From JBHJGP01 sp050331695 (lineage in GTDB: Bacteria > Pseudomonadota > Alphaproteobacteria > Geminicoccales > Geminicoccaceae): 64,000 bases of DNA. Shown here piece after piece: positions 37,784 to 45,546 of this stretch. The notes below the pieces were generated by a model. The model was not told the origin of the DNA, ran no database searches, and saw nothing but the letters and a program-made list of their open reading frames with translations. The position numbers were made by a program, and so were the translations under genes. Position 1 is the first letter of the stretch. Every line of letters starts with the position of its first letter. The stretch covers positions 34,763-98,762 of the forward strand of contig JBHJGP010000011.1 of NCBI GenBank assembly GCA_050331695.1, read 5' to 3'.

Positions 37784-38754
37784 GTCGCTTTAAGGGCGTC
37801 CGCCAATAGACCGACACTTAAAGCAAAATAGCTCGAGCGGTTCCAATCGAGCAAGACCCGGAAATTGTCGTAGACCAGAAAGGCAGGGCCCTCGGGCTGA
37901 TCGGGCATGATCAGCGACGCCCCGATATCGACTTGTGGCAGATCGGCGCCGTTGGTTCGTCGGACACCTTTTTTCTGCCACTCGGCCAGCCTGAGGGTTG
38001 TATCGAGGCCGACCGGCAGCGGACCACCGGGAAGCGAAACTTCTCGGCCCCATATATACTCTTTGTCCCAGCCTAACACGCTTAAGAAGTTGGCCATGGA
38101 CGCGAAACTGTCGGGCAAGCTGGTCCAGATGTCAGCCCGGCCGTCACCGTCCAGATCGTAGGCGTGATTGAGGTAGGTCGTCGGCATGAACTGGGTCTGG
38201 CCCATAGCGCCGGCCCAGGATCCGTACATGTTCTCCGGCGGGATGACACCTCGGTCGAGGATTGTCAGCGCATCGATCAGTTGGCCACGAAATAGCTCGC
38301 GCCTGCGGCCGTCGAAGGCGAGGCTGGCCAGGGAATCGATGACGAAGAACCGGCCTTTGTATTGGCCGAAGCTGGACTCGATACCCCAAAGCGAAACGAT
38401 CAGGGGGGCCGGGATACCGAAACGGACCTCGATATCCCTCAACACCGCCCCGTGTCTTTCAAGGCGCTCACGTCCGCCGGCAATTCGGGCGTCCGAGACC
38501 ACGTTGCGGCGATATTGGCGAAAGGTCAGCCGCCCTTCCGGCTGCCGGCGATCGAGCTCGATGATCCGGTCGTTCGGAGCGTTGAGCTCCCGGAAAGCCA
38601 AGTCGACGGTCTCGGCGCGGATACCGCCAGCGACTGCTTCCGCCCGGACTTCGTCCAAAAACCGCCGGTAGGCCGTTGATGTCGCCGCCCATAGCTGGCC
38701 TGAACTCAAGACCAGGGGCAGGGCCAACAGGCTGCGGCGAGATAGACCGGTCAT
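37780..38754 (-). CDS. MltB-family lytic murein transglycosylase
   Basis: Periplasmic enzyme cleaving the glycan backbone with formation of anhydro-muramyl ends. The ATG at 38754 gives 324 residues and a Tat-like/Sec signal (SRRSLLALPLVLSSG). The catalytic Glu is in SLWGIESSFGQYKG (about residue 135), followed by GSWAGAMGQTQFMPTTYLNHAYDLDGDGRADIW, the family's Y/N-rich substrate groove. A further in-frame ATG 12 codons upstream (38790) is less likely. The last gene base overlaps rlpA by four bases. Confidence 0.93.
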   Translation of the reverse strand: MTGLSRRSLLALPLVLSSGQLWAATSTAYRRFLDEVRAEAVAGGIRAETVDLAFRELNAPNDRIIELDRRQPEGRLTFRQYRRNVVSDARIAGGRERLERHGAVLRDIEVRFGIPAPLIVSLWGIESSFGQYKGRFFVIDSLASLAFDGRRRELFRGQLIDALTILDRGVIPPENMYGSWAGAMGQTQFMPTTYLNHAYDLDGDGRADIWTSLPDSFASMANFLSVLGWDKEYIWGREVSLPGGPLPVGLDTTLRLAEWQKKGVRRTNGADLPQVDIGASLIMPDQPEGPAFLVYDNFRVLLDWNRSSYFALSVGLLADALKAT

Positions 38755-38861
38755 ACCAACCACAATCTTAAGAGCACAGGTCATTATCAACTTAAAGTAG
38801 CGTCAGCGGTTCCGGTCCTCAATAGGGTTTGACGGTCTTCGTTTGTCTGTGGCGGACGTCA

Positions 38862-39167
38862 CTAACGCGATCGGCTGAGCCGCGATTCAAACTCGCGACG
38901 CATCAATTCCTGGTGCCGGGCATAGTGACGCGCCCGCATCATGTGCTGGTGGTTGAGGATAGCCAGCTCACGATCGCGATCTTCAGGCAGAGCCGTTTCG
39001 CCGCCGTGGCTCGGATCGGCGACAACGCTCACACGCACCGACAAGGTTCCTTGAACCGGCGCTTGTTGAGCTGCGGCCACGAGATCCGATGACAAAACGG
39101 GAACGGCTAGCGCGACCACGGCGGAGGTCTTGGCAAGCCGGACCCAAAGGGCACCCGACAAAAACAT
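38862..39167 (-). CDS. Small exported protein, function unknown
   Basis: A 101-residue reading frame with a signal-peptide-like N-terminus (MFLSGALWVRLAKTSAVVALAVPVLSS, cleavage around AAA at 32-34) and a basic, Arg/His-rich C-terminus (MMRARHYARHQELMRREFESRLSRSR). No SD is obvious. It resembles small exported alphaproteobacterial proteins but I cannot name a family. It lies between the mltB-like gene and the gene-poor stretch. Could be spurious. Confidence 0.4.
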   Translation of the reverse strand: MFLSGALWVRLAKTSAVVALAVPVLSSDLVAAAQQAPVQGTLSVRVSVVADPSHGGETALPEDRDRELAILNHQHMMRARHYARHQELMRREFESRLSRSR

Positions 39168-39556
39168 ATGATATCCAATTTTTGATTGAGGCGTTGGCTG
39201 CCTTTCTAATCAAGCAGGCTTAAGGAGATTCCAAGATGCCCGGCAGATCCTGCGAGTACGGTGCCCATGGTACGCACATCTACGCACCGTCGCATCAAAC
39301 GCTGCCATGCGCCGAGAGATTGCGCTGCTTTAGCCGCCGAGGAGCGAACTACGGGTGTCTATCGGCCAGCCAACCGCCACCGGCATCGCTCTTCACACCT
39401 TTGGCAAGGTGTGAAACTTCTCCGTTATTCTACCTAGAGCCTTAATCTTTTGTTCATCCACACGCGTTATGGTTCGGAGGTCAGGTTATCTCGACCGTCT
39501 GCGGGCGGGCGAGGTGACGATTTCCCTGACGTTGTGATGCCTCCCTTTTGCTTCGA
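39168..39556. other. Gene-poor stretch upstream of a terminator
   Basis: About 390 bases with no convincing protein. It contains a 24-base perfect palindrome (39392-39415) and, just before a strong terminator, complementary segments GGAGGTCAGG (about 39475) and TCCCTGA...GCCTCC (about 39523-39546) that could pair. This could be the body of a small RNA read on the plus strand. No clear promoter is seen. Confidence 0.4.
39392..39415. repeat. Perfect 10-bp inverted repeat with 4-base spacer
   Basis: TTCACACCTT at 39392-39401 and AAGGTGTGAA at 39406-39415, spacer TGGC. There is no T-run on either side, so it is more likely an operator or a processing hairpin than a Rho-independent terminator. 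Confidence 0.7.
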
Positions 39557-39587
39557 GCCGCCGAGATTCTCGGCGGCTTCTTTTTTG
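39557..39587 (+). terminator. Strong Rho-independent terminator, orphan
   Basis: AGCCGCCGAG and its complement CTCGGCGGCT form a GC-rich stem (39557-39579), followed by TTCTTTTTTG. It is directional for the plus strand, but no plus-strand gene ends here; the neighbouring coding genes are on the minus strand. It is evidence for an unannotated transcript. Confidence 0.75.
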
Positions 39588-39677
39588 CGCGGAAGCGAAA
39601 ATCGGTGACCACACTGGTCCAATGGATAGAACCATACAATTAACTTTCGCCGACAGCTGAAACATACCGGCGATCGG

Positions 39678-39923
39678 TCAATTCGCCGTGTAGGCACTCC
39701 GGCAGCTCTGACGGCACGCTTCCAAATCTTGATATCTAGGGTTTTTGTCTTCGCACTGGCGATAGCAGGCGTGGCGCAAAGTCTCGCGTCCCTTTCGCTC
39801 AACCACATCCGCTGAGCACGCAGCGAGAGCAAGTCCGCCGACTGTCAGACAAAGAACGCCCAGAAACCATGACCAGGGTAAATCTGACGGTGCCCTATCA
39901 TGAAACCGTTGGGGTGCAACCAA
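39678..39923 (-). CDS. Small lipoprotein with twin CX3C motif
   Basis: An 81-residue protein (TTG at 39923 behind GGAGG; the frame is open to 39935). A hydrophobic stretch ends in the lipobox LALAAC, followed by a short mature domain with HACYRQC and, twelve residues later, ACRQSC: a twin CX3C arrangement that would form an alpha-hairpin held by two disulfides. I know this spacing from eukaryotic small-Tim/CHCH-like hairpins; a homologous relation is not claimed. Not assigned to a known family. The gene is read alone between the terminator and a 320-base non-coding stretch. Confidence 0.55.
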   Translation of the reverse strand: MVAPQRFHDRAPSDLPWSWFLGVLCLTVGGLALAACSADVVERKGRETLRHACYRQCEDKNPRYQDLEACRQSCRSAYTAN

Positions 39924-39935
39924 ACCTGCCTCCAA

Positions 39936-40260
39936 TCAATCTACGAGACGGAAAACCGGCGAATGATGCTTGGGAACCCACAGGCGAACAGAGCTTGCTG
40001 TCAGATCTATCGTCAAGCTATGACACTTCTTTAGTCTGCTATGAACGAACAGGGCGTTTCCGCAACACAAGCTCAGCAAAAACCCTACTGACATTTTGTC
40101 TAGGCGACATGGCCGCCATCGTAATGATTTTGACAATTCAGCGGGCGTCGAACGCCGAATTCCCTAAGCTTGAACTATGGAACCGCTATATATCTGTGAC
40201 TTCATCTGCCTCCCCCGAAGGTAGGCCCCAATCGCATTCGCCGCGGCTCGGCCCGGGCAC
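39936..40260. other. Non-coding stretch before the repressor gene
   Basis: About 320 bases of lower GC than the surroundings. Open frames on both strands (such as 39869-40327 on plus) have no signals or family features and overlap the repressor 3' end. I see nothing further that I can name. It may hold the promoter of the lipoprotein gene on the minus strand. Confidence 0.4.
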
Positions 40261-40890
40261 CTACTGGCTGACCCAGACGATGCGTCCGACCCAAGCGACA
40301 TCACCAACCTTGAAAGACATTTCCTGATCGCCGCCGCGGAGTGGAAGCAGGCTAATCTTGGTTGCTGTTCGCCGGCTCAAACAGCCAATCTCCATGGGCC
40401 CCTTGGTTCGTGGCATGACCACGACCCGGTCCATCCGCCGGACGCTCGCCTCCGCCGACACGACGACCAGGTCACCTGCGCGAAACACGGGCTCGAACCG
40501 ATCATCGTCGATCTCGAGCGCGTAGGTCGTTGCGTCGTCAAACACAGGAATTTCGACCCGGTCCCAGCCATCGCCGGTCGGAAAGCCCGCAGGATCGAAA
40601 TTCTCCGCGCCGAGCTCACCTGTCCGCAAACACTGGAGATAAGGTTGCGCGCCACGAACGTTACCGTCGATCAGAGCGACGAAATCACCGAGGTTCGTGG
40701 TCGTGGCTTCCAGGATCTTCGCCAGGCTTTCGGTGCTCGGCCACCGGGGACGGCCATCCTTGGTCGCCCGTTTGCTCTTGTTAAATGTGGTCGGATCCAA
40801 ACCAGCCCGTCGGGCTAGTCCCGAGGGAGAAAGACCGTTAGCCCCAGCCAGCCGATCGACGCCTTGCCACACTTGCGCGTGTGTCAGCAT
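40261..40890 (-). CDS. S24/LexA-type HTH repressor with degenerate protease site
   Basis: A helix-turn-helix regulator with a C-terminal S24 (LexA/CI) fold; 209 residues from ATG 40890. The N-terminal HTH covers about residues 5-70 (LSPSGLARRAGLDPTTFNKSKR). The C-terminal half keeps the fold motifs (YALEIDDDRFEPVFRAGDLVVVSAEAS, RMDRVVVMPR, VAWVGRIVWVSQ), but where relatives have GDSMEP the sequence reads DDRFEP (no Ser), and the general-base Lys of the MAKEL stretch is absent (MEIGCL). So it should bind DNA and dimerise but not cleave itself. It reads away from the phage cassette, the usual place for its repressor. Confidence 0.85.
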   Translation of the reverse strand: MLTHAQVWQGVDRLAGANGLSPSGLARRAGLDPTTFNKSKRATKDGRPRWPSTESLAKILEATTTNLGDFVALIDGNVRGAQPYLQCLRTGELGAENFDPAGFPTGDGWDRVEIPVFDDATTYALEIDDDRFEPVFRAGDLVVVSAEASVRRMDRVVVMPRTKGPMEIGCLSRRTATKISLLPLRGGDQEMSFKVGDVAWVGRIVWVSQ

Positions 40891-40927
40891 GATAATCCTC
40901 AACAGATGAACAACAAGCCTTCGAAAC

Positions 40928-41017
40928 TTTAGGAAATTTCTCCGTAAAAATCAATAGCTCACGCTGGGCAGATACGCGGGCAACTTTCTTTGACATTGAA
41001 CGGATTTTGTTCCTAAA
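40928..41017 (+). promoter_or_regulatory. Divergent control region with inverted TTTAGGAA half-sites and -35 box
   Basis: Between the repressor and the cassette lie TTTAGGAA (40928-40935) and its exact complement TTCCTAAA (41010-41017). A perfect TTGACA at 40990-40995 stands 17-18 bases before CTAAATA, a poor -10, overlapping the second half-site. A repressor bound there would block the cassette promoter. The binding is inferred, not shown. Confidence 0.45.
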
Positions 41018-41046
41018 TAAACCTCTCTCCAACGAAGAGGCAGGCA

Positions 41047-41463
41047 ATGAGACGGACTGCTATGCCTGCGGTTTCAAACCGCATGAACCGCCGGGCGATC
41101 GTGGTTTTCAGCGGGCAGACCGAGCTACGGTTCCTTCGCTGGCTGCGTCCCGGCTTTCGCCATTGCTTCGTTTTGGTGCAAGACAGTGAAGGATGGATCT
41201 GCTGCGACTGGATAAAGGGCCGTCTCGTCGTCGACTTTCTCGGCCACCACGATCTAGCTTTCCTCGTCACGCACTATGTTCGCCAGGGTTGTCGGGTCGT
41301 CCCGACCGTCGCGTCCGCCCATAACGCGGCGCCCGCGGCCTGGCCGCGGGCGCTTTCTTGCGTGGAGGTGACCAAGCAGGTCATCGGTATCTCTTCCTGC
41401 TTTCCGATCACGCCGCTGGGTCTCTATCGGCATTTGGTCGAGCAACCTCAGACACTAAAATAG
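41047..41463 (+). CDS. Cassette-leading protein, possible NlpC/papain-like fold, function unknown
   Basis: A 138-residue protein of a type found at the start of such cassettes in alphaproteobacteria. It shows RHCFVLVQDSEGWICCDW in the middle and SCVEVTKQVIGIS.....ITPLGLYRHL near the end; conserved His/Cys positions could make a papain-like or NlpC-like site, but I cannot assign one. An AAGAGG site precedes ATG 41047. A strong terminator-like hairpin lies inside the frame at 41329-41359, which is unusual. It follows the control region directly. Confidence 0.65.
   Translation: MRRTAMPAVSNRMNRRAIVVFSGQTELRFLRWLRPGFRHCFVLVQDSEGWICCDWIKGRLVVDFLGHHDLAFLVTHYVRQGCRVVPTVASAHNAAPAAWPRALSCVEVTKQVIGISSCFPITPLGLYRHLVEQPQTLK
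41329..41359 (+). terminator. Intragenic terminator-like hairpin
   Basis: GCGCCCGCGG (41329-41338), loop CCTGG, CCGCGGGCGC (41344-41353), then TTTCTT. A perfect 10-bp stem with a T-rich tract, in the sense direction, inside the coding frame of 41047-41463 and ahead of the virion genes. It could attenuate transcription into the portal gene, though the palindrome also encodes part of the protein. Confidence 0.55.
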
Positions 41464-41567
41464 GATATTTTTCTTATTTTGGTTGACGAACGGGTGCGCC
41501 ATCGATAAACCAAAGGTAGAAAATCCATTCCAAACCTCTTGTGAAAATGCCTCTTCGGAGCTGACGC

Positions 41568-43124
41568 ATGTCCGACCTTTCACTGCCGAATGTTCGCGAT
41601 CGATTTCGTCGAGCGTCGGCCCGTCGCCGCCAGTGGGAAAGCCTCTGGCGCGACTGCTTCGCCTACGCGTTGCCGCTCCGGGGATCGGGTCTCAACACGG
41701 GCCAGGGACCGGGCCGCATTTCTCCCGAGACGATGTATGATGGTACGGCCGCGGACGCGGTCGAGCAGTTGGCAGCGAGCCTCCTGGCTCAGCTGACGCC
41801 GCCATCGTCGGAATGGTTCGGCTTCAAACCGGTTCCGGGTCTCGAGCCCGACGTCTCGGCGCATCTCGCGCCTAGCCTAGATCAGGCGGCGGCGATCGCC
41901 CTCAAGCATTTCGAGCGATCCAATTTCGCCGTCGAGATGCACCAGTGCTTTCTCGATTTGGTGACGGTCGGCACCGCGACCATGCTCTTCGAGGAGGCCC
42001 CGGCCGGCAACGCATCCGCCTTCACTTTCCAGGCCGTGCCAACCGCCGAGATCACCATTGAAAGCGGCGCCCATGGCTGCGCGACCGGCCATTTCAGAAC
42101 GAGCCAGTTGACCGGCTCGGAGCTATTGGCGCGCTATCCCGAGGCGCCGATTCCGGCCCCGGCCAGCGCGAGCGACGCCGAAAGCTTCGCCGCCTGCCGG
42201 ATCGACGTGGTCGAGGCCGTTCTTCCCGGAGAAGGGGAGTTTTCCTATCTGGCCTATGCCGAGAACGTCGGCGGCAACGGTTCGGTCGAACTCGCGCGGG
42301 GACAGTTCGCGCGCTCGCCGTTCATCACCTTCCGCTGGCTCAAGGGAGCGGGGGAGCTCTACGGCCGGTCACCTGTCATGACCGCTCTGCCTGACATCAA
42401 GACCACCAATAAGGTCGTCGAGCTGGTTCTGAAGAATGCCTCGATCGCCGTCTCAGGCATTTGGCAGCTGGAAGACGACGGCGCGCTCAATCCGGCCAAC
42501 ATCAAGCTCGTTCCGGGGGCAATCATTCCCAAATCACCGGGGGGCGGTGGTCTCACCCCCCTCGCTTCGCCCGGCCGCTTCGACGTCTCGCAACTGATCT
42601 TGGATGATTTTCGCGCCCGGATCCGCCGAACCCTGATGGTCGACCAACTGGGTCCCGTCGCCGGTGCTCGCATGACCGCGACCGAAGTTCTGCAAAGAAG
42701 CGCCGAGGCGACCAGGCTTTTGAGCGCCGTGTACGGCCGTCTCCAGGGTGAACTTATCAATCCTCTGCTGCGCCGGGCCCAGACCATCTTGGCGCGACGT
42801 GGCGAGATCCCGCCGTTTCGTCTGGATGGCATCGTTGCCGATATCGAGCACCGCTCACCTCTGGCCCGGCTGCAGGCGCGAGAGGATGTCCAAAACACCC
42901 TGATGTGGCTCGAGACCGCCCAGAAGATGGGTCCCGAAGCCCTGGCCCATGTCGACCTGGGTGAAGCCATCACCTGGCTCGGCGAGCGGCTGGGCGTGCC
43001 GGACCGCCTGGTCCGATCCAGCGATCGGCTGATCGAGGGCCTTTTGGGTGAAGCTATCGACACCCTGGAGAACGTGACCGAGCCCGACCCTGGCCCGGAC
43101 GTGATGAAGGGAGGCGCGCGGTGA
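41568..43124 (+). CDS. T7-like portal (head-to-tail connector) protein
   Basis: Portal through which DNA is packaged and released, 518 residues, of the podovirus head-tail connecting type. It has the family N-terminus (RDRFRRASARRRQWESLWRDC), YDGTAADAVEQLAASLLAQLTPP, WFGFKP, YGRSPVMTALPDIKTTNKVVEL and the C-terminal RMTATEVLQRSAEATRLLSAVYGRLQGELINPLLRR. The length matches T7 gp8 (about 536). The ATG follows a weak SD. It overlaps the next small gene by four bases, and its codon use is like the host's, suggesting long residence. Confidence 0.9.
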   Translation: MSDLSLPNVRDRFRRASARRRQWESLWRDCFAYALPLRGSGLNTGQGPGRISPETMYDGTAADAVEQLAASLLAQLTPPSSEWFGFKPVPGLEPDVSAHLAPSLDQAAAIALKHFERSNFAVEMHQCFLDLVTVGTATMLFEEAPAGNASAFTFQAVPTAEITIESGAHGCATGHFRTSQLTGSELLARYPEAPIPAPASASDAESFAACRIDVVEAVLPGEGEFSYLAYAENVGGNGSVELARGQFARSPFITFRWLKGAGELYGRSPVMTALPDIKTTNKVVELVLKNASIAVSGIWQLEDDGALNPANIKLVPGAIIPKSPGGGGLTPLASPGRFDVSQLILDDFRARIRRTLMVDQLGPVAGARMTATEVLQRSAEATRLLSAVYGRLQGELINPLLRRAQTILARRGEIPPFRLDGIVADIEHRSPLARLQAREDVQNTLMWLETAQKMGPEALAHVDLGEAITWLGERLGVPDRLVRSSDRLIEGLLGEAIDTLENVTEPDPGPDVMKGGAR

Positions 43125-43372
43125 CCACAGATATGCACGAGCTCTGGCCCTGGACCGAGGTGCCTAGTGAACCGGACAGTGACCCGATCGCCCTCACTTT
43201 TGCACGCTGCTTTGGCGGCGAGGACGGTGAGCGCGTCATCGCCCACCTTAGGGCCCGTTTCCTCGACCGGCGCCTGCCGCCCAGAGCCAGCGACGCTGCC
43301 CTCCGCCATCTCGAAGGTGCGCGCACGGCGATCGCTCACATTTGCTCCCTGATCGAACAAGGCCGCGCTTGA
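43121..43372 (+). CDS. Small phage protein, Bbp19-like
   Basis: An 83-residue protein between portal and scaffold. It has ALTFARCFGGEDGERVIAHLRARF and a C-terminal LRHLEGARTAIAHICSLIEQG, resembling the Bbp19 family of small proteins that sit at this place in podovirus-like genomes (named from memory). The role in virion assembly is unknown. GTG start overlapping the portal stop by four bases. Confidence 0.65.
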   Translation: MTTDMHELWPWTEVPSEPDSDPIALTFARCFGGEDGERVIAHLRARFLDRRLPPRASDAALRHLEGARTAIAHICSLIEQGRA

Positions 43373-43403
43373 CGGCAGCTGAAGGCAACAAAGGAACAGA
43401 CCA

Positions 43404-44264
43404 ATGGATGAAACTGAGACCCCAATCGCCTCCGAAGAGCTGCACCTCGCCGCCGAGCCGACGGCATTTGGTCCCACAGCCATCGACGCCTCGAGCGCCG
43501 ATCAAGCCGGTGAGGAAGCCCCGGCCACCGAGATTGTGCAAGCCGGGAACAAGACCGACGACGTCGCCGAGACGACCTTCGCCCGCCCCTCAAGTCTGCC
43601 CGAAAAATTCTGGGACGATGAGGCGGGGGAAGTGCGCCTCGATGCCATGATCAAGTCCTATTGCGAGCTCGAGAAACGCCTATCCGGTGGCCTGCAGCTG
43701 GACGTCGATCAGCTCGACGACGATACCCGCACGAAGGTTCAGCGTCTCATGGGCGTGCCGGAGAGTGCCGACGAATACACCATCGAGACGACCAGCGAGT
43801 GGGTCGACATCGATGCCGGCCTCAACGAGCGGCTGCACGGTGCCGGTTTCAGCCAAGAGCAAGCGCAGCTGGTCTACGACCTGGCAGGCGACTACCTGCT
43901 GCCGGCCATCGGCGACGCGGTCTCGGAGCTTCAGGCCAGTTTCGATCAGCAGAGGCTGGAGCAGGATTATGGCGGCGAGGATCGCTGGCGCCAGCTATCC
44001 GGTCAGTTGAAGACCTGGGGCGAAGCCAATCTCGACGCGGACGTGTTCGCCACGCTCAGCACCAGCTATGAGGGGGTGCGCGCCATGCACTCCATGATGC
44101 AGGCCAGCGAGCCCGCCATTCTCGACAGCGACGCCGTCGATCAAGGCGTGGCCGATGAAGCCAACCTCCGGCAGATGATGCGCGATCCCCGCTACTGGCG
44201 CGACCGGGATCCCGATTTCATCGCTCAGGTCACCACGGGCTTCAAGCGGCTCTACCGCGGCTGA
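43404..44264 (+). CDS. Capsid assembly scaffolding protein
   Basis: Acidic, low-complexity protein of 286 residues before the capsid gene, the place of T7 gp9. The first 60 residues are Glu/Ala-rich and disordered; the middle has LPEKFWDDEAGEVRLDAMIKSYCELEKRLS, as in podoviral scaffolds, and the C-terminus forms helices ending QVTTGFKRLYRG. It should guide capsid assembly and leave the head. The ATG is preceded by AAGGAACAG. A 130-base gap separates it from the capsid gene. Confidence 0.8.
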   Translation: MDETETPIASEELHLAAEPTAFGPTAIDASSADQAGEEAPATEIVQAGNKTDDVAETTFARPSSLPEKFWDDEAGEVRLDAMIKSYCELEKRLSGGLQLDVDQLDDDTRTKVQRLMGVPESADEYTIETTSEWVDIDAGLNERLHGAGFSQEQAQLVYDLAGDYLLPAIGDAVSELQASFDQQRLEQDYGGEDRWRQLSGQLKTWGEANLDADVFATLSTSYEGVRAMHSMMQASEPAILDSDAVDQGVADEANLRQMMRDPRYWRDRDPDFIAQVTTGFKRLYRG

Positions 44265-44395
44265 CGCGGTTTCCGCACCGTCTTTCCGTCCCCGCGGGAT
44301 AACCCCACCGGCCCCGCATCTCCCTCGACGTCGTCCGCGGCCGGCCTCCGACAACCGTTCGGCGCGTCCTCCACCGCTCATTCAAGGAAATCACG

Positions 44396-45214
44396 ATGAG
44401 CATCACGATCGACCAGGCGTTCGTTAAGCAGTTCGAGGGCGAAGTGCACGACGCCTATCAGCGGCAGGGCTCGAAGCTCCGCCACACCGTCCGCGTCAAG
44501 AACGAAGTGCGCGGCAGTTCCACGGTCTTTCAGAAGGTCGGCAAGGGCACGGCGGCGACCAAGGCCCGCCATGGCATGGTTCCGGTGATGAACGTCGAGC
44601 ATTCGACCACCGAAATCATGCTCGTCGACTACTATGCCGGCGAATGGATCGACGGGCTCGATGAGCTCAAGACCAATATCGATGAGCGCCAGGTCCTGGC
44701 CCGCGCCGGCGCCTACGCCCTCGGCCGGAAGACGGACGAGCTGATCATCCAGGCTTTGGCGAGCGCCACCGCGATGACCGCCGGCGGTGACCGCGAGCTC
44801 GACATCGCCAAGGTCCTCGAGGCCTTTGAGATGCTGGGCGAGGCCGACGTTCCCGATGACGGCGAGCGCTATGCCGTTATCGGCTGGAAGCAGTGGTCCG
44901 ATCTGCTCAATTTCCCGCAGTTCGCTTCCGCTGAATATGTCGGCGAGGACGCCCTTCCCTGGCACGGAACCCAGGCGAAGCGTTGGCTCGGTACGATGTG
45001 GGTTCCGCATTCGGGTCTGCCTTTCGACAACGGCGTCCGCGATTGCTTCTGGTTCCACAAGAGCGCCGTCGGTCATGCGGTCGGCCAGGACGTCACCACC
45101 GATGTCACCTGGCACGGCGATCGCGCGTCGCACTTCGTCGCCAACTCCATGTCCCAGGGCGCTGCGCTGATCGACATGGAAGGCGTCGTCAAAATGCCCT
45201 GCTTGGAGGCTTGA
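44396..45214 (+). CDS. Major capsid protein
   Basis: Head shell protein of 272 residues in the position of T7 gp10. It starts MSITIDQAFVKQFEGEVHDAYQRQGSK-like (here shortened) and has the typical VGKGTAATKARHG and DYYAGEWIDGLDELKTNIDERQVLARAGAYALGR stretches of HK97-fold capsids from podovirus-like prophages. An AAGGAAATC site precedes ATG 44396. It is separated by only two bases from the next gene's start, so both are probably made at high level. Confidence 0.85.
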   Translation: MSITIDQAFVKQFEGEVHDAYQRQGSKLRHTVRVKNEVRGSSTVFQKVGKGTAATKARHGMVPVMNVEHSTTEIMLVDYYAGEWIDGLDELKTNIDERQVLARAGAYALGRKTDELIIQALASATAMTAGGDRELDIAKVLEAFEMLGEADVPDDGERYAVIGWKQWSDLLNFPQFASAEYVGEDALPWHGTQAKRWLGTMWVPHSGLPFDNGVRDCFWFHKSAVGHAVGQDVTTDVTWHGDRASHFVANSMSQGAALIDMEGVVKMPCLEA

Positions 45215-45216
45215 TC

Positions 45217-45486
45217 ATGGCTTACGATCCTTCCGGCTTGAGTGCTTTGTCCTACGCCAATGGCTTCACCCTCTGGCACTATCGGACCACCGATACCGCC
45301 GGCGCGGTGAGCGCCACGGGCTACTTCGCCGCCGCCGTTGCCATGATGCGAGTCGGCGACTTCATCCTGGTCAACGCCGACACCGATGGCACGCCGGAAA
45401 GCGGTGTGATGGTGGTGATCAGCAATGACGGCTCGACCATCGACGCCGCCAACATGGTTCAGTTCAACCTTTCCAACGCGAGCTGA
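45217..45486 (+). CDS. Small virion-associated protein (unknown)
   Basis: An 89-residue protein directly after the capsid gene, ATG 45217 behind GGAGG. It has a repetitive aromatic/Gly-rich start (ALSYANGFTLWHYRTTDTAG) and ends DAANMVQFNLSNAS. The position suggests a head decoration or head-completion protein; no family assignment is possible from the sequence alone. A 60-base gap follows before a secreted-protein gene. Confidence 0.7.
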   Translation: MAYDPSGLSALSYANGFTLWHYRTTDTAGAVSATGYFAAAVAMMRVGDFILVNADTDGTPESGVMVVISNDGSTIDAANMVQFNLSNAS

Positions 45487-45546
45487 ACCGAGGCCGTGCG
45501 GTCTGATCAACGGCCGCACGGCGTCCCTCAAGCGAAAGGTTGGAAA

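Noticed and set aside
39869..40327. Plus-strand frame of 152 codons before the repressor
   Set aside because: No ribosome site, mixed composition, and it overlaps both the lipoprotein 5' end and the repressor 3' end.
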